Of a stretch of DNA of 64,000 nucleotides, positions 37,712 through 46,449 are shown in pieces. The DNA lies in contig PTJZ01000009.1 of NCBI GenBank assembly GCA_002937455.1, positions 62,001 through 126,000 on the forward strand, read 5' to 3'. The stretch is from Alphaproteobacteria bacterium MarineAlpha11_Bin1. Lineage in GTDB: Bacteria; Pseudomonadota; Alphaproteobacteria; MPNO01; UBA830. The stretch's first letter is position 1. Each line of letters starts with the position of its first letter. A program made the translations under genes and the position numbers. Under the pieces are notes generated by a model that did no database searches, was not told the origin of the DNA, and was given only the letters and a program-made list of their open reading frames with translations.

Positions 37712-38886
37712 CGCGGCTTACGGACATATTTACTCCCTACAAAACCGGCATTTCGCAAAACATCAATCGTGAACTTGGCAGTAGTGTCCAAAGAAAAACT
37801 CTTAGCCCGATAAGACGCTTTTTTACCTAGTTCTTCCCTTAATGATGGATTTTTCACCAGTCTCTCGATCGTATAGACAATATCCGAGATATCGTAGGGA
37901 TCGAACGTGAGACCAGCATCTCCGATCACTTCGGGCATAGCCGCGGTGTCAGAACAAGCAATAGGAGCACCAATCGACATCGCCTCGAGCAAAGGATTAC
38001 CAAATGTTTCAATAGTCGATGGAAAAACGAATATATGGCATTCTTGATAAAGGTCTCTCAACGCTTCGGTATCAAGGTGCCCAACAAAATGTACCGCGTC
38101 GTCGACCCCGAGCGATGCGGCCAACCTTCTTACTTGATCAGAATAGCTACTGTCTATTTCACGACCTGCGATTGTCAGAGTAAGCTCTGGGTATCGCTGA
38201 TGTAGTTTTCCAAATGCCTCGATCAATGAATGATAGTTCTTTTGAACATAAATATCGGATACAGCTAGTAATGCACTTCCCGGAGACCGATTACTTTCGC
38301 GCTCTCTCAATGGTTTTGTTGTACCGTGATAAACGACGTTGAGCTTACGATTAAATAGGCGCCGCAGTCCAAACGTTAATACTCGGGCCGCATATTCGGA
38401 AACCGCAATTGCTCGTCGAGCGAACAGCAGCGATATAAGCGTCGCCGCCGATAGTACAAGCCAATACCCCATAGGTCTTAATGTAGTAGTTAGTCGGATC
38501 ACAGACGTAGCGTTCCGGAGCATAATGACATGGTTCCGAGCAAAAATTGGGCCAAAATTAGCCGGCGAGAAAACCACATCCGCCCCCATTGCCCATGTAA
38601 GAACCGGCAGCGAAACCTGTTCCCACCACAATGTAGGCCAAAACCCGAGTTTGTGATCAAAGAGTTGGAGTCTAACACCCTCGCAGATCGGATAGAAATG
38701 TTCCACCTGATCTCGATGCAAAAATAAATGCAGTTCAATTCCTTGTTGCTTTACCAACTCCGGCAGTATTGCACGCAGATATGTTACCCCTCCACCACTT
38801 TTGGCGTGTGTGCCATTAATAACGATCCGTAGACGCCTCGTTAGGTCTTTTTCCGGTATCAAATCGTCAGATGGAGTTTTTGACAT
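37708..38886 (-). CDS. Glycosyltransferase family 4
   Basis: A 392-residue GT4 enzyme. RIVINGTHAKSGGGVTYLRA is the N-terminal acceptor-domain motif; SALLAVSDIYVQKNYHSLIE and FPSTIETFGNPLLEAMSIGA mark the donor domain and EX7E. It starts 5 bp after the stop of the polymerase-like gene and ends in an ATGA overlap with the next transferase. Confidence 0.86.
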   Translation of the reverse strand: MSKTPSDDLIPEKDLTRRLRIVINGTHAKSGGGVTYLRAILPELVKQQGIELHLFLHRDQVEHFYPICEGVRLQLFDHKLGFWPTLWWEQVSLPVLTWAMGADVVFSPANFGPIFARNHVIMLRNATSVIRLTTTLRPMGYWLVLSAATLISLLFARRAIAVSEYAARVLTFGLRRLFNRKLNVVYHGTTKPLRERESNRSPGSALLAVSDIYVQKNYHSLIEAFGKLHQRYPELTLTIAGREIDSSYSDQVRRLAASLGVDDAVHFVGHLDTEALRDLYQECHIFVFPSTIETFGNPLLEAMSIGAPIACSDTAAMPEVIGDAGLTFDPYDISDIVYTIERLVKNPSLREELGKKASYRAKSFSLDTTAKFTIDVLRNAGFVGSKYVRKPR

Positions 38887-38891
38887 TCCGT

Positions 38892-40421
38892 CTACCTCGG
38901 AAACGTAAACGTTTTTCCGGAACGCCGAATGACACGATCAGAAGAAAAAATGATGAAGGGTGCCATAAATAATCCGAACTTAGCGAGATTACCGATGTAT
39001 AGCGCAAAATCTTGGTCGAAATCGATCCACCAAGGCAACAATGCGAAAACAGCGATCCGACAAAGTCCGGGCGTATAGCATGAAAAACCCGAAACAACCC
39101 CTAGGAACAACAAAAGCAGTGTCCCATGCATTATTAACCCGGCCATACCTCCGTGAGTAACGGGCTGACCAAGCAATGTGATTGACGAACTGTGAGCACT
39201 TTCCCCCTTTATCCCGCAATAGTCAGATTTATACTTTCCGCCGAGAGAGAAATTGGGTTTATCTCGCCATATAATGCGGGGCACCAAAATTTCCAGCCAG
39301 AAAGTTTGCCTGAAAATGTCCAGTTTTTGGTCTCCATGTTTTTCAACGGCCTTATCAAAACAATATCCGGTTTCCATCTGCCGCCAGACCAGTTTTGCAG
39401 CTAAAACCTCGCCCGAGTTTTGCAGAACGTTCCTAGGGCTATAAGATTGCAGACTATATGTACCTGAACGGGATTCCAGCTGTTTGTCAGGATTAGCGAT
39501 TGAGGCATGAGGCAATCGTACGATCTGAGCAGCTTGTATCAACAGAAGAAGGGTCACACTGCACAGGACAATGACTTTTAAAATCTGCAGGAATGGGAGC
39601 CTTTGGATCACGATGTAGTAGATAAACGCTGACAAGACCATGAAGGCGGGTATTTTACCGCTACTTGCGAGCACCATTACCCCGGTAACAGCCACAATCA
39701 ACAACATCACCACAAAGACCCGGAGGTGGCGATGCATAACTGCAGAATTCAGAAGAAAGAGCAGCAGGAAAGACTGAATCGGACTGAAAATCGTTTGGAG
39801 CGTCGAGGTAACTGATGGTCCAAAAACCGGGAATTGAGTCTGGATCAGAAAAAGCACACATAAAAGAGTAGAGATTCCATACAAAAAGAGTGGTCGCCGA
39901 TCAGTGATTTTATAGGCAGTCCGCGACTCAGATTTATCTTTACCAATTAACGTTATCAAAAAACAATGTATTACCAGCCCTGATGCGCAAAAAAGAAGAA
40001 TGAGCGACTCGCCGCGGCTACCTAAATAATCGAGGCTATCGGGCCTAGCCGACTGGTCAGGCCGAGCCGGCCGGCCCAGCAAACTGTCACCAATCAACTC
40101 AAGCTGATTAAACATTCCGAAAGTGTTTACGACCAAGTTAGGTAAGATAGAAAATATTATTAAGGTAACGACAGCCAATAGAAATACAGGAGATAGCAGA
40201 AACCCTCGTTCGTCGCACTTTAGCTCGTGAAAGATCTGCATTGCAGATAGAATAGCCAAGATTATCCATGCAATTGAGGGCGAAACGACGTTCGTTATCA
40301 GACCAACAACAATGCCGATTGTCATGATAACAATAATTGTTTGAACAACGAAGAAGCCGCCTGAGCGGCTATCAGAAATCGCCAGATGTGATGGATTTAT
40401 CATTGTGCACGATTTTGGCAT
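38892..40421 (-). CDS. Polytopic membrane protein, O-antigen/exopolysaccharide polymerase (Wzy)-like
   Basis: A 509-residue integral membrane protein with around ten to twelve hydrophobic segments (for example FVVQTIIVIMTIGIVVGLI, PVFLLAVVTLIIFSILP, LPFLQILKVIVLCSVTLLL). It has a large hydrophilic loop around residues 325-410 (QMETGYCFDKAVEKHGDQK and PRIIWRDKPNFSLGGKY). This topology, and its position as first gene of a glycosyltransferase operon, fits a repeat-unit polymerase; Wzy proteins are too divergent for certainty. Start ATG 40421 or 40403; no clear Shine-Dalgarno at either. Confidence 0.7.
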   Translation of the reverse strand: MPKSCTMINPSHLAISDSRSGGFFVVQTIIVIMTIGIVVGLITNVVSPSIAWIILAILSAMQIFHELKCDERGFLLSPVFLLAVVTLIIFSILPNLVVNTFGMFNQLELIGDSLLGRPARPDQSARPDSLDYLGSRGESLILLFCASGLVIHCFLITLIGKDKSESRTAYKITDRRPLFLYGISTLLCVLFLIQTQFPVFGPSVTSTLQTIFSPIQSFLLLFLLNSAVMHRHLRVFVVMLLIVAVTGVMVLASSGKIPAFMVLSAFIYYIVIQRLPFLQILKVIVLCSVTLLLLIQAAQIVRLPHASIANPDKQLESRSGTYSLQSYSPRNVLQNSGEVLAAKLVWRQMETGYCFDKAVEKHGDQKLDIFRQTFWLEILVPRIIWRDKPNFSLGGKYKSDYCGIKGESAHSSSITLLGQPVTHGGMAGLIMHGTLLLLFLGVVSGFSCYTPGLCRIAVFALLPWWIDFDQDFALYIGNLAKFGLFMAPFIIFSSDRVIRRSGKTFTFPR

Positions 40422-40762
40422 GTATCATACGAATTAGCGATTCTGTCATACTTAACAAAGCTCTACCGCCAACGAATTATATATCTGATCTAGCGTCACT
40501 CAATCAGCAAGGTTTTTTTGGTTTCTGACCCATTTAATTCTTAATCACAATTCACATCAAACCGACCCCGCATTATCCGCAGCAAGCGACATAAGCGTGT
40601 GAGTGCTAAAAAATAACCAATAACCGGGCTATTAAGCTTAAACGAAATATTCACACGGATAGTAGTCAAAATTTTTGTAGAAAGAAATCGGCCCGTTAAT
40701 CGTTGGGTACACCATGGATTGGTCTCTGTTTAGAACGGTTTCTCCTCATGGAGCTTGAATGA
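40422..40762. other. Intergenic leader of the polysaccharide operon
   Basis: A 341-bp non-coding stretch between two minus-strand genes, expected to hold the promoter and 5' leader of the polymerase-glycosyltransferase operon. It is AT-rich near 40600-40680. An ops-like element is annotated separately. No clear terminator for the upstream flavoprotein gene was found. Confidence 0.5.
40463..40470 (-). promoter_or_regulatory. ops-like element (core of JUMPstart)
   Basis: The minus-strand octamer GGCGGTAG is identical to the conserved core of the enterobacterial ops element, the pause and recruitment site for the NusG paralogue RfaH in long polysaccharide operons. It is in the transcribed orientation and about 40 bp before the first gene. 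The bases after the core (AGCT) match the longer consensus only partly, and RfaH itself is not known here. Confidence 0.35.
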
Positions 40763-42151
40763 CTACGCCAAGCTCTCGGCTATAGCCCGGCCTGCAATTC
40801 GTCCAATTCCAAATGCCTTCATGAGACCACCAACATATCCTGCACGAGGGCCACCCTCCAAACCACCCACAGCCGAGCCCGCTGCATAAAGGCCCGCAAT
40901 AGGCACGCCGTTCTTATCCAAAACCTGGGCATTTTTATCTACCGCTAGCCCACCAGAGGTGACCGTGATCCCGGCGCATAGCGGAATCGCAAAGAATGGC
41001 GAGTGCTCAATCGGGTAGGCTGGATACATCTGCGTCGTGCGAGCCGGCAGCAATGCTGAGCTATTTCCGGATCTGACTAAATCGTTATATCCTGAGACTG
41101 TCGCTGCAAGCCCATCTGGGTCGATCCCAGAAATTTGGGCCAGTTCGTTTAAGCTTGCAGCTTCGAGCAGGGTTCCACCATTTTCAGTTAACGAAGGATT
41201 AGGCGGGACTATATCGGTCTCCCGCGCGTCCTCCCAAACGGTACGATCAAACACTGCGGTTGCCGACAGCGGGTCTGCGAGAGCGGCTATTTCGTTTGTG
41301 AGGTAGATGCCGCCGAAACCCTCATCGGCGAAGCGACATCCATCCGGTGTCACAACTATACCCTTGGCACATACAATATCTAGTTGAGGGTAGGGCCATA
41401 GATTTTCTTCCGTCATCGCCTCTCGGCTGAGGACATGACCGTAAAATTTATCCAGAGAAACGGTATCCGCGCCCACCCTGATTGCCATACGTAGTCCATC
41501 CCCGCGGCCAGTTTCGGTATTTCTCTGCCGTAATTTATTAGGCGCCCTCGTGATATATTGTCCAATTAGATCCCGGTCGGCCTGAAAACCGCCATCTGCG
41601 ATCACGACGGCAGTGGTTTGTAATTCTTGGCCATCCTCCGTGATAACACCCGATACACTTCCATGTTCCATTTGCAACTCGATAACACGAGTACCAAGAC
41701 GCAGCTCACCGCCACGTTGTCGGAGCTTTTCCGTAAGCGTGCCAAGAAACAGATTTGGACCGCTATTTTCCCAATCAAGCCCTGCCCTCATTTCCCTACC
41801 TGGCATCATCATTGGCATACCCCAAGACCGTCGAGGATGTTGCATGAACTCACATCCCTCCTGACGCATCCAGTCGATGGTAGACTTGGCGTTGGCGGCA
41901 AGTGCCCAAGCGATATCCTCACGCGCACTCCCGTCCGTACCGGAGAGGATGCTCTCGAATAGCTCACTCGCCGGCTCATCAGGACTTCGGAAGGCCAGAT
42001 GAATAGCGCCTGTTGAGACGCGCGAATTACAGGGATAAAATTCGCCTGTCCCTGTCTCAAGAACAAGCGGCCTAAGGCCCGCTAGTGCGACATGGTTGGC
42101 CACCGTAAGACCTGCGAACCCAGCGCCTATAATCACCACATCGTATCTCAT
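40763..42151 (-). CDS. FAD-dependent dehydrogenase, fumarate reductase/tricarballylate dehydrogenase-like
   Basis: A 462-residue flavoprotein. The N-terminal FAD motif VVIIGAGFAGLTVANH, the ADGGFQADRDLIGQY segment, and the C-terminal ITVTSGGLAVDKNAQVL with GLYAAGSAVGG and AGYVGGLMKAFGIGRIAG are typical of the succinate dehydrogenase/FccA/TcuA family. It belongs to the same broad family as the truncated flavoprotein at the left end of the window. It is divergent from a small VOC gene over 88 bp that contain an inverted repeat. Confidence 0.83.
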   Translation of the reverse strand: MRYDVVIIGAGFAGLTVANHVALAGLRPLVLETGTGEFYPCNSRVSTGAIHLAFRSPDEPASELFESILSGTDGSAREDIAWALAANAKSTIDWMRQEGCEFMQHPRRSWGMPMMMPGREMRAGLDWENSGPNLFLGTLTEKLRQRGGELRLGTRVIELQMEHGSVSGVITEDGQELQTTAVVIADGGFQADRDLIGQYITRAPNKLRQRNTETGRGDGLRMAIRVGADTVSLDKFYGHVLSREAMTEENLWPYPQLDIVCAKGIVVTPDGCRFADEGFGGIYLTNEIAALADPLSATAVFDRTVWEDARETDIVPPNPSLTENGGTLLEAASLNELAQISGIDPDGLAATVSGYNDLVRSGNSSALLPARTTQMYPAYPIEHSPFFAIPLCAGITVTSGGLAVDKNAQVLDKNGVPIAGLYAAGSAVGGLEGGPRAGYVGGLMKAFGIGRIAGRAIAESLA

Positions 42152-42156
42152 ATAGC

Positions 42157-42188
42157 TTGACCTATCTGGCTATCCCATAGGTTGTCAA
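42157..42188. promoter_or_regulatory. Inverted repeat in a divergent promoter
   Basis: TTGACCTAT (42157-42165) is mirrored by ATAGGTTGTCAA (42177-42188), an imperfect inverted repeat (two extra bases) across 11 bp. It lies between the divergent flavoprotein and VOC genes and could be the operator of a shared regulator; no regulator gene is adjacent. Confidence 0.35.
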
Positions 42189-42239
42189 CTTCATAAGGTT
42201 ACGGTTCAATCTGATCAAATTCGAACTAGAGGAGCCCAG

Positions 42240-42635
42240 ATGATAAAAACGAGGGGGGTCGCCCACTTCACTCTTCCTGTTACGGATACCGTTCGAAGTA
42301 TGGCATTTTATATGGACAATTTGGGGATGACTCCAATCCAGGTGAATCATGAGCGCGGAATGGTCTTTCTTGATTGTGGCGGCGACTGTATCATCCTCGC
42401 TAAATCATCTGCGAAGATCGACCCGGACGACCACGATGTCCATCATGCATTTATCGTCGACCCAGATGATTACGAAGCCGCAAAAATGCTGCTGAAGTCA
42501 AATGGTATTGAGGTCTTTTTTGAAGAAGACCGTCAAGGTGGTGCGGTGAACGGCCCACGGGCTTATTTTCACGACCCGGATGGAAACGTTCTCGAGATAA
42601 TCAATCTTACCAGTTACAAGAAAGGTATCGCCTAG
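42240..42635 (+). CDS. VOC-family (glyoxalase/dioxygenase-like) single-domain protein
   Basis: A 131-residue single vicinal-oxygen-chelate module: GVAHFTLPVTDTVRSMAFYM at the start, HHAFIVDPDDYEAAKMLL in the middle, and AYFHDPDGNVLEIINL at the end. The last is the usual glyoxalase C-terminal signature with a metal-binding glutamate. A GAGG Shine-Dalgarno stands before the ATG. Likely a lyase or isomerase on a small metabolite; substrate unknown. Confidence 0.8.
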   Translation: MIKTRGVAHFTLPVTDTVRSMAFYMDNLGMTPIQVNHERGMVFLDCGGDCIILAKSSAKIDPDDHDVHHAFIVDPDDYEAAKMLLKSNGIEVFFEEDRQGGAVNGPRAYFHDPDGNVLEIINLTSYKKGIA

Positions 42636-42938
42636 ATCAGGGTGTTTTCCGACCATAGTGGAGAGGACGATTTACCCCCAAAACATTTCGGAAACTGGGG
42701 GTATCTCGGCCATCCACAGGACGATCTTTCGTGGCTCAACTTTATTACAGTTCAAAAACAGTGGTTTACGCAAAGTTTTCCCCAATATGAGCTTTCCACA
42801 GGAATCTCGTAGCTTTCGGCAGATTCGGGTTGCCCATGGCTGTAGCCAATATGTAGTATCAGTGTGTCGGCTTGGCACTGCATATTGCGCTTGCAGTGAA
42901 AGGCTGACAAATGAAGTGAGGTACGAGGAGGAAGTTTG
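42636..42938 (+). promoter_or_regulatory. gcrA upstream region with two GANTC methylation sites
   Basis: A 303-bp stretch before gcrA. GAATC (42802-42806) and GATTC (42822-42826) are 20 bp apart; a third GANTC (GAGTC) is at 42947-42951 in the first codons. GANTC is the CcrM methylation site, and CcrM/GcrA control is linked to such sites in Alphaproteobacteria. No gene of convincing quality lies here. Confidence 0.45.
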
Positions 42939-43316
42939 ATGCAGTGGAGTCCTGAACGGGTCGAAACTCTCACGCGATTGTGGGCAGAGGGCTTGTCAGC
43001 GCGACAGATCGCGGAGAAGTTGGGTGGTGGCGTAACGCGGAATGCGGTGATCGGTAAGGCGCACCGATTAAATCTTCAACGCGGCACTGAAGTTCCCAAA
43101 AATGAGCCGGAGCCAGAGCCTGTCATCTTTGAAGAGCCTATCTTCCATCATCCTTCGGCGGACGTCGAATCTTGGATGTGCCGCTGGCCCATAGACGAAC
43201 CCGGTAAATACGGCCTTCATATATGCGGCAAGACTGTTCAACCTGGCCGCCATTATTGTGCCGAGCATTGTACCGCTCACTATTTGCTCCGCCGGCGGTC
43301 TACTGTCGCAGCCTAA
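42939..43316 (+). CDS. gcrA: Cell-cycle regulator GcrA
   Basis: A 125-residue GcrA-family protein, an alphaproteobacterial sigma70-associated transcription factor acting at CcrM-methylated promoters. The N-terminal helix-turn-helix block includes SPERVETLTRLWAEGLSA and RNAVIGKAHRLNL, both highly conserved. The C-terminal zone has CRWPIDEPGKYGLHICGK and PGRHYCAEHC, the sigma-interacting part. ATG 42939 is preferred over the TTG just before it; a strong GAGGAGG Shine-Dalgarno precedes. Confidence 0.95.
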   Translation: MQWSPERVETLTRLWAEGLSARQIAEKLGGGVTRNAVIGKAHRLNLQRGTEVPKNEPEPEPVIFEEPIFHHPSADVESWMCRWPIDEPGKYGLHICGKTVQPGRHYCAEHCTAHYLLRRRSTVAA

Positions 43317-43689
43317 CCACACTCTATCGCACTACTATTTATTTAACCTTTTGATGCCGTTGAATTCACCACGGACTTTGGAGTTCAGCAACATATTCTT
43401 CACGGTTGGCGCCAGCTGCGGTGTAACGCGCACCTGATAGGCCAAATAAATTGGGTCAGCAGATAAAAATGTTACGCTGGAATGATAGAAAATCAGGAGC
43501 TAATTCCGCTGTACCAGTTCTACAAGATCGGAATTTTGAACCAATCCCTACGACAACGCTTTTGCAAATTAGACCGCTTTAGGGTCGGCTTCTGCCGTCC
43601 TACAGGCACTCCATTGGCGGAGGACTGGTCAACCTCCAGCCACCACAGCTTAGTAGCGGAATTTCGACCTCGGGAATACACTCAGCCCT
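43317..43689. other. Intergenic region between gcrA and the DksA-like gene
   Basis: A 373-bp stretch that probably holds the promoter of the DksA-like gene. A 74-codon open frame (43482-43706) overlaps the downstream start and has low-complexity, non-family-like composition, so I do not call it. No terminator or RNA gene was recognised. Confidence 0.5.
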
Positions 43690-44037
43690 ATGACGAAACA
43701 CATTAGTAAAATAGATGAACACAGATTTCGCGATTTGCTAAATAATCGCCGGGACAAATTGACAGATCTTGTTGCAGCTGCATCAGACGCCACAGCCCCT
43801 GTCCAACTTGACCAGCAGCTTCAAGGCAGACTGTCACGCATGGATGCGCTGCAGGTCCAGGCGATGGCCAGCGCAACCAACGACCGCCGCCGGATCGAAA
43901 TAGCGCAGATTGACTCCGCTTTGCGCCAAATGGAAATAGGTAAATATGGCTATTGTGTAGAATGCGGCGATAAGATTCCTGCGAAACGGATTGAGTTAAA
44001 CCCAGCTGTTGCCCGGTGCATCGAATGCGCAACCTAA
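43690..44037 (+). CDS. DksA/TraR-family zinc-finger protein
   Basis: A 115-residue protein with an N-terminal coiled-coil-like region and a C-terminal C4 zinc finger: YCVECGDKIPAKRIEL then ARCIECA. The segment RRRIEIAQIDSALRQMEIGK precedes the finger, as in short DksA-like proteins. Family members bind the RNA polymerase secondary channel and, with ppGpp, adjust transcription. It is shorter than housekeeping DksA (about 150 residues), so a specialised paralogue is more likely. Confidence 0.85.
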   Translation: MTKHISKIDEHRFRDLLNNRRDKLTDLVAAASDATAPVQLDQQLQGRLSRMDALQVQAMASATNDRRRIEIAQIDSALRQMEIGKYGYCVECGDKIPAKRIELNPAVARCIECAT

Positions 44038-44267
44038 ATTCATCCCACCAAGAATAACAATCTAATACTGAATATTCGTTGACCTTTTTTTTCAACGGGA
44101 TTTGGTACCCGATCAGTTTTGTAGCCGCACTGCTAGATAGATCGGCCGTATCAGGTACCGATTTCGCGATGCGTAGCTCGCCACAATCTACCTCGAAGAT
44201 TTTGAAATCGGGAAAAGTCCCGCTACTACAAATACCGACCATCCAAGAACCATAAATTTGGACCCAA

Positions 44268-45383
44268 TCAAATTGTCGCGGCTGCATCAATATGGACATG
44301 CACAGCCTCCGTTCCATCAACGATTTCCCGGCCCAAGACCTTTACAGCGGTTTCTGCCTTATCAACCGGATAGCGATGCGTGCACAGCTTCGCAAGTGTA
44401 TCTCCCCGGCGCCGGATTATATCAATCGACTTTTCAACGGAAGACCATGTTGACGAAAGTACACCGAGCATTGAGATTTCCTTTGTAATCAACTTGTCGG
44501 AGACAAAGTTAGGAATCGGCTTAAAACTCTTTAGCCCAGCAATGACAACCTTGCCACCAGGGCGCACCATTTCAAGCGCTTGGGTAATAGGCTCGGTAGA
44601 AAATGCCGATACGTCGACTACGATGTCTGCAAGGTTTCCATCCAACGCGTCAATCACCTGCTCCACTGGATCACCATCATCAACAACTATTGTCTCATCG
44701 GCTCCCAGCTCATGCGCCAAGGATAAGCGAAGCGTATCAGCGTTCGTCCCAGTTACTATGACTTTGCCAGCGCCAGCCTCTCGTGCGGCTACCACAGCGA
44801 GCAGTCCACGCTGCCCAGGCCCCTCGATTACGATAGTGTCACCAATACTCGTCTCAGGTCGCTCAACCGCCCAGCGAACAGCGTTCGACATTGGATTAAA
44901 TAGGCTCATGATATCGGTTGGAACATCTGTTGGTGCCTGATGCAGCGTCGCACCCGGGTGCAGGTACATATGTGTCGCATATCCACCCCAAAGGTGAGGT
45001 GGGGTATTAAAACCCATCCGCAGGCCATATCCCATGCCATCTTTACATAGCACCGGCCGTCCAACTTGGCACTGAAAACACTGACCACACGGGATTGAAG
45101 CCTCAACAGTGACACGGTCACCTTCCTTTACAGCCCACTTTTTTGCGGCATTAGGACCAATCTTCTCTATCCAGCCTAAAATTTCATGGCCGGGAATAAT
45201 CGGTCGGACCGACCACGGAGTGTTGTCGAGATGACCGAGATATTGTTCCCAGTCAGTACCACACAATCCTGCGGCTTCAACCCGCAGGATACCCTCATCA
45301 GGCCCGATCTCGGGAAGATCAACCTCCCGATACTCAAATTTCCTTGGATCCGTGAGTACAGCGACTTTCGCTCTCTCTGCCAT
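44268..45383 (-). CDS. Zinc-dependent alcohol dehydrogenase (MDR family)
   Basis: A 371-residue medium-chain dehydrogenase. Catalytic-zinc ligands are Cys in AAGLCGTDWEQYLG and His in IIPGHEILG. The structural zinc site is the four-cysteine loop CGQCFQCQVGRPVLC near residue 98. The nucleotide-binding segment is IVIEGPGQRGLLAVVAAREA. It oxidises an alcohol or polyol with NAD(P)+; substrate not assignable. The genes on either side are unrelated. Confidence 0.85.
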   Translation of the reverse strand: MAERAKVAVLTDPRKFEYREVDLPEIGPDEGILRVEAAGLCGTDWEQYLGHLDNTPWSVRPIIPGHEILGWIEKIGPNAAKKWAVKEGDRVTVEASIPCGQCFQCQVGRPVLCKDGMGYGLRMGFNTPPHLWGGYATHMYLHPGATLHQAPTDVPTDIMSLFNPMSNAVRWAVERPETSIGDTIVIEGPGQRGLLAVVAAREAGAGKVIVTGTNADTLRLSLAHELGADETIVVDDGDPVEQVIDALDGNLADIVVDVSAFSTEPITQALEMVRPGGKVVIAGLKSFKPIPNFVSDKLITKEISMLGVLSSTWSSVEKSIDIIRRRGDTLAKLCTHRYPVDKAETAVKVLGREIVDGTEAVHVHIDAAATI

Positions 45384-45676
45384 CGTCCCTCCCCATTAAC
45401 TGTTTTGTTTTCCAATGATCTTGCCATGTGGCAATGCAATCGACAATCTGGGCCGAAATAAACCCAAACATAGATCCGCAACCATCTACCGATAAGATTT
45501 TAAAAAATACTTCGGACAACGTTATTTATCATACCTTGCCGAGGGCAAATCCACCCTTGTCTTCACAGCCTGGACTTCTTTCCAAATAGCTTGACCGACC
45601 TATCGGGCAGCATCTTCAACACATAACCATAAACCGGATCGTGTTTGATGATAAAACCCAACCTTGGGCCTTTTGA

Positions 45677-46357
45677 TTAGGAAGCCTCCATCAACGGCTC
45701 AATGCAGCCCTCATCGTCATTATAAACGTTATTGACGCGCGTCGATACGCGGTAGAATGCCATATCATCGGGTGGATATGCTCGAATGAGGTGGTCAGCG
45801 TCGCTAGTAGCACCTCTCAGCCACAATTCACAATCGCCAAGACCCACTATCACCGGCATTCGGGGGTGGATCGGCGCAATCTTCTCATTCGCTTCAGTGG
45901 TTATGATGGTATAGGATTCTATTACTTCTCCAGAATCTTCCGCGGTTACGGGGGCCTTCCAAGTCTCCCAAAGACCAGCGAGCAGAAATGGGGCACCACT
46001 TTTAAAACCAATACGGAATGGTTGTTTTGTATCACCCTCCTTTCGCCATTCGTAGAAACCATCGACCGGGACAAGACATCGCCGTGCCTTATAGGCTTCT
46101 CGGAATGAGATTTTATGTGCGATGGTCTCACCCCGCGCGTTGATCATACCGGACGCAATTGTCTTGCCTTGTGACCAAGAGGGAATGAGCCCCCAGCGCA
46201 GCATATCCATGCTGCAGCCACCGGCTGTCAGACGCACGACCGGCGCTCTTTGGTTGGGAGCAATATTAAAGCGGGGCTCAAGGTTTAGCGTCGCCTGTAT
46301 GTTTACAAGTGTTCCCAGCATTTCAGGCGTTACGCTGAGTGAGTATCTTCCGCACAT
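45677..46357 (-). CDS. SOS response-associated peptidase (SRAP; YedK/HMCES family)
   Basis: A 226-residue SRAP-domain protein that crosslinks to abasic sites in single-stranded DNA through Cys2. MCGRYSLS at the N-terminus, MINARGETIAHKISFREAY, RCLVPVDGFYEWR, and IHPRMPVIV (catalytic His) are all family signatures. After Met removal Cys2 forms the thiazolidine linkage to the lesion. It is divergent from cysQ, separated by about 90 bp. Confidence 0.95.
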   Translation of the reverse strand: MCGRYSLSVTPEMLGTLVNIQATLNLEPRFNIAPNQRAPVVRLTAGGCSMDMLRWGLIPSWSQGKTIASGMINARGETIAHKISFREAYKARRCLVPVDGFYEWRKEGDTKQPFRIGFKSGAPFLLAGLWETWKAPVTAEDSGEVIESYTIITTEANEKIAPIHPRMPVIVGLGDCELWLRGATSDADHLIRAYPPDDMAFYRVSTRVNNVYNDDEGCIEPLMEAS

Positions 46358-46449
46358 GTAGGTATTCTAATGTATTGTCGGCATTTCCGCCTTTATTATC
46401 ACTTAACCCCGCTTTAACTATATATCCACACTCGAAAGGCAAAATTTCC

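Noticed and set aside
43482..43706. 74-codon plus-strand open frame before the DksA-like gene
   Set aside because: No recognisable domain, no good Shine-Dalgarno, overlaps the next start.
43703..44320. 205-codon minus-strand open frame
   Set aside because: It lies antisense to the DksA-like gene and into the end of the dehydrogenase gene, with composition unlike any family; the plus-strand gene has clear zinc-finger motifs.
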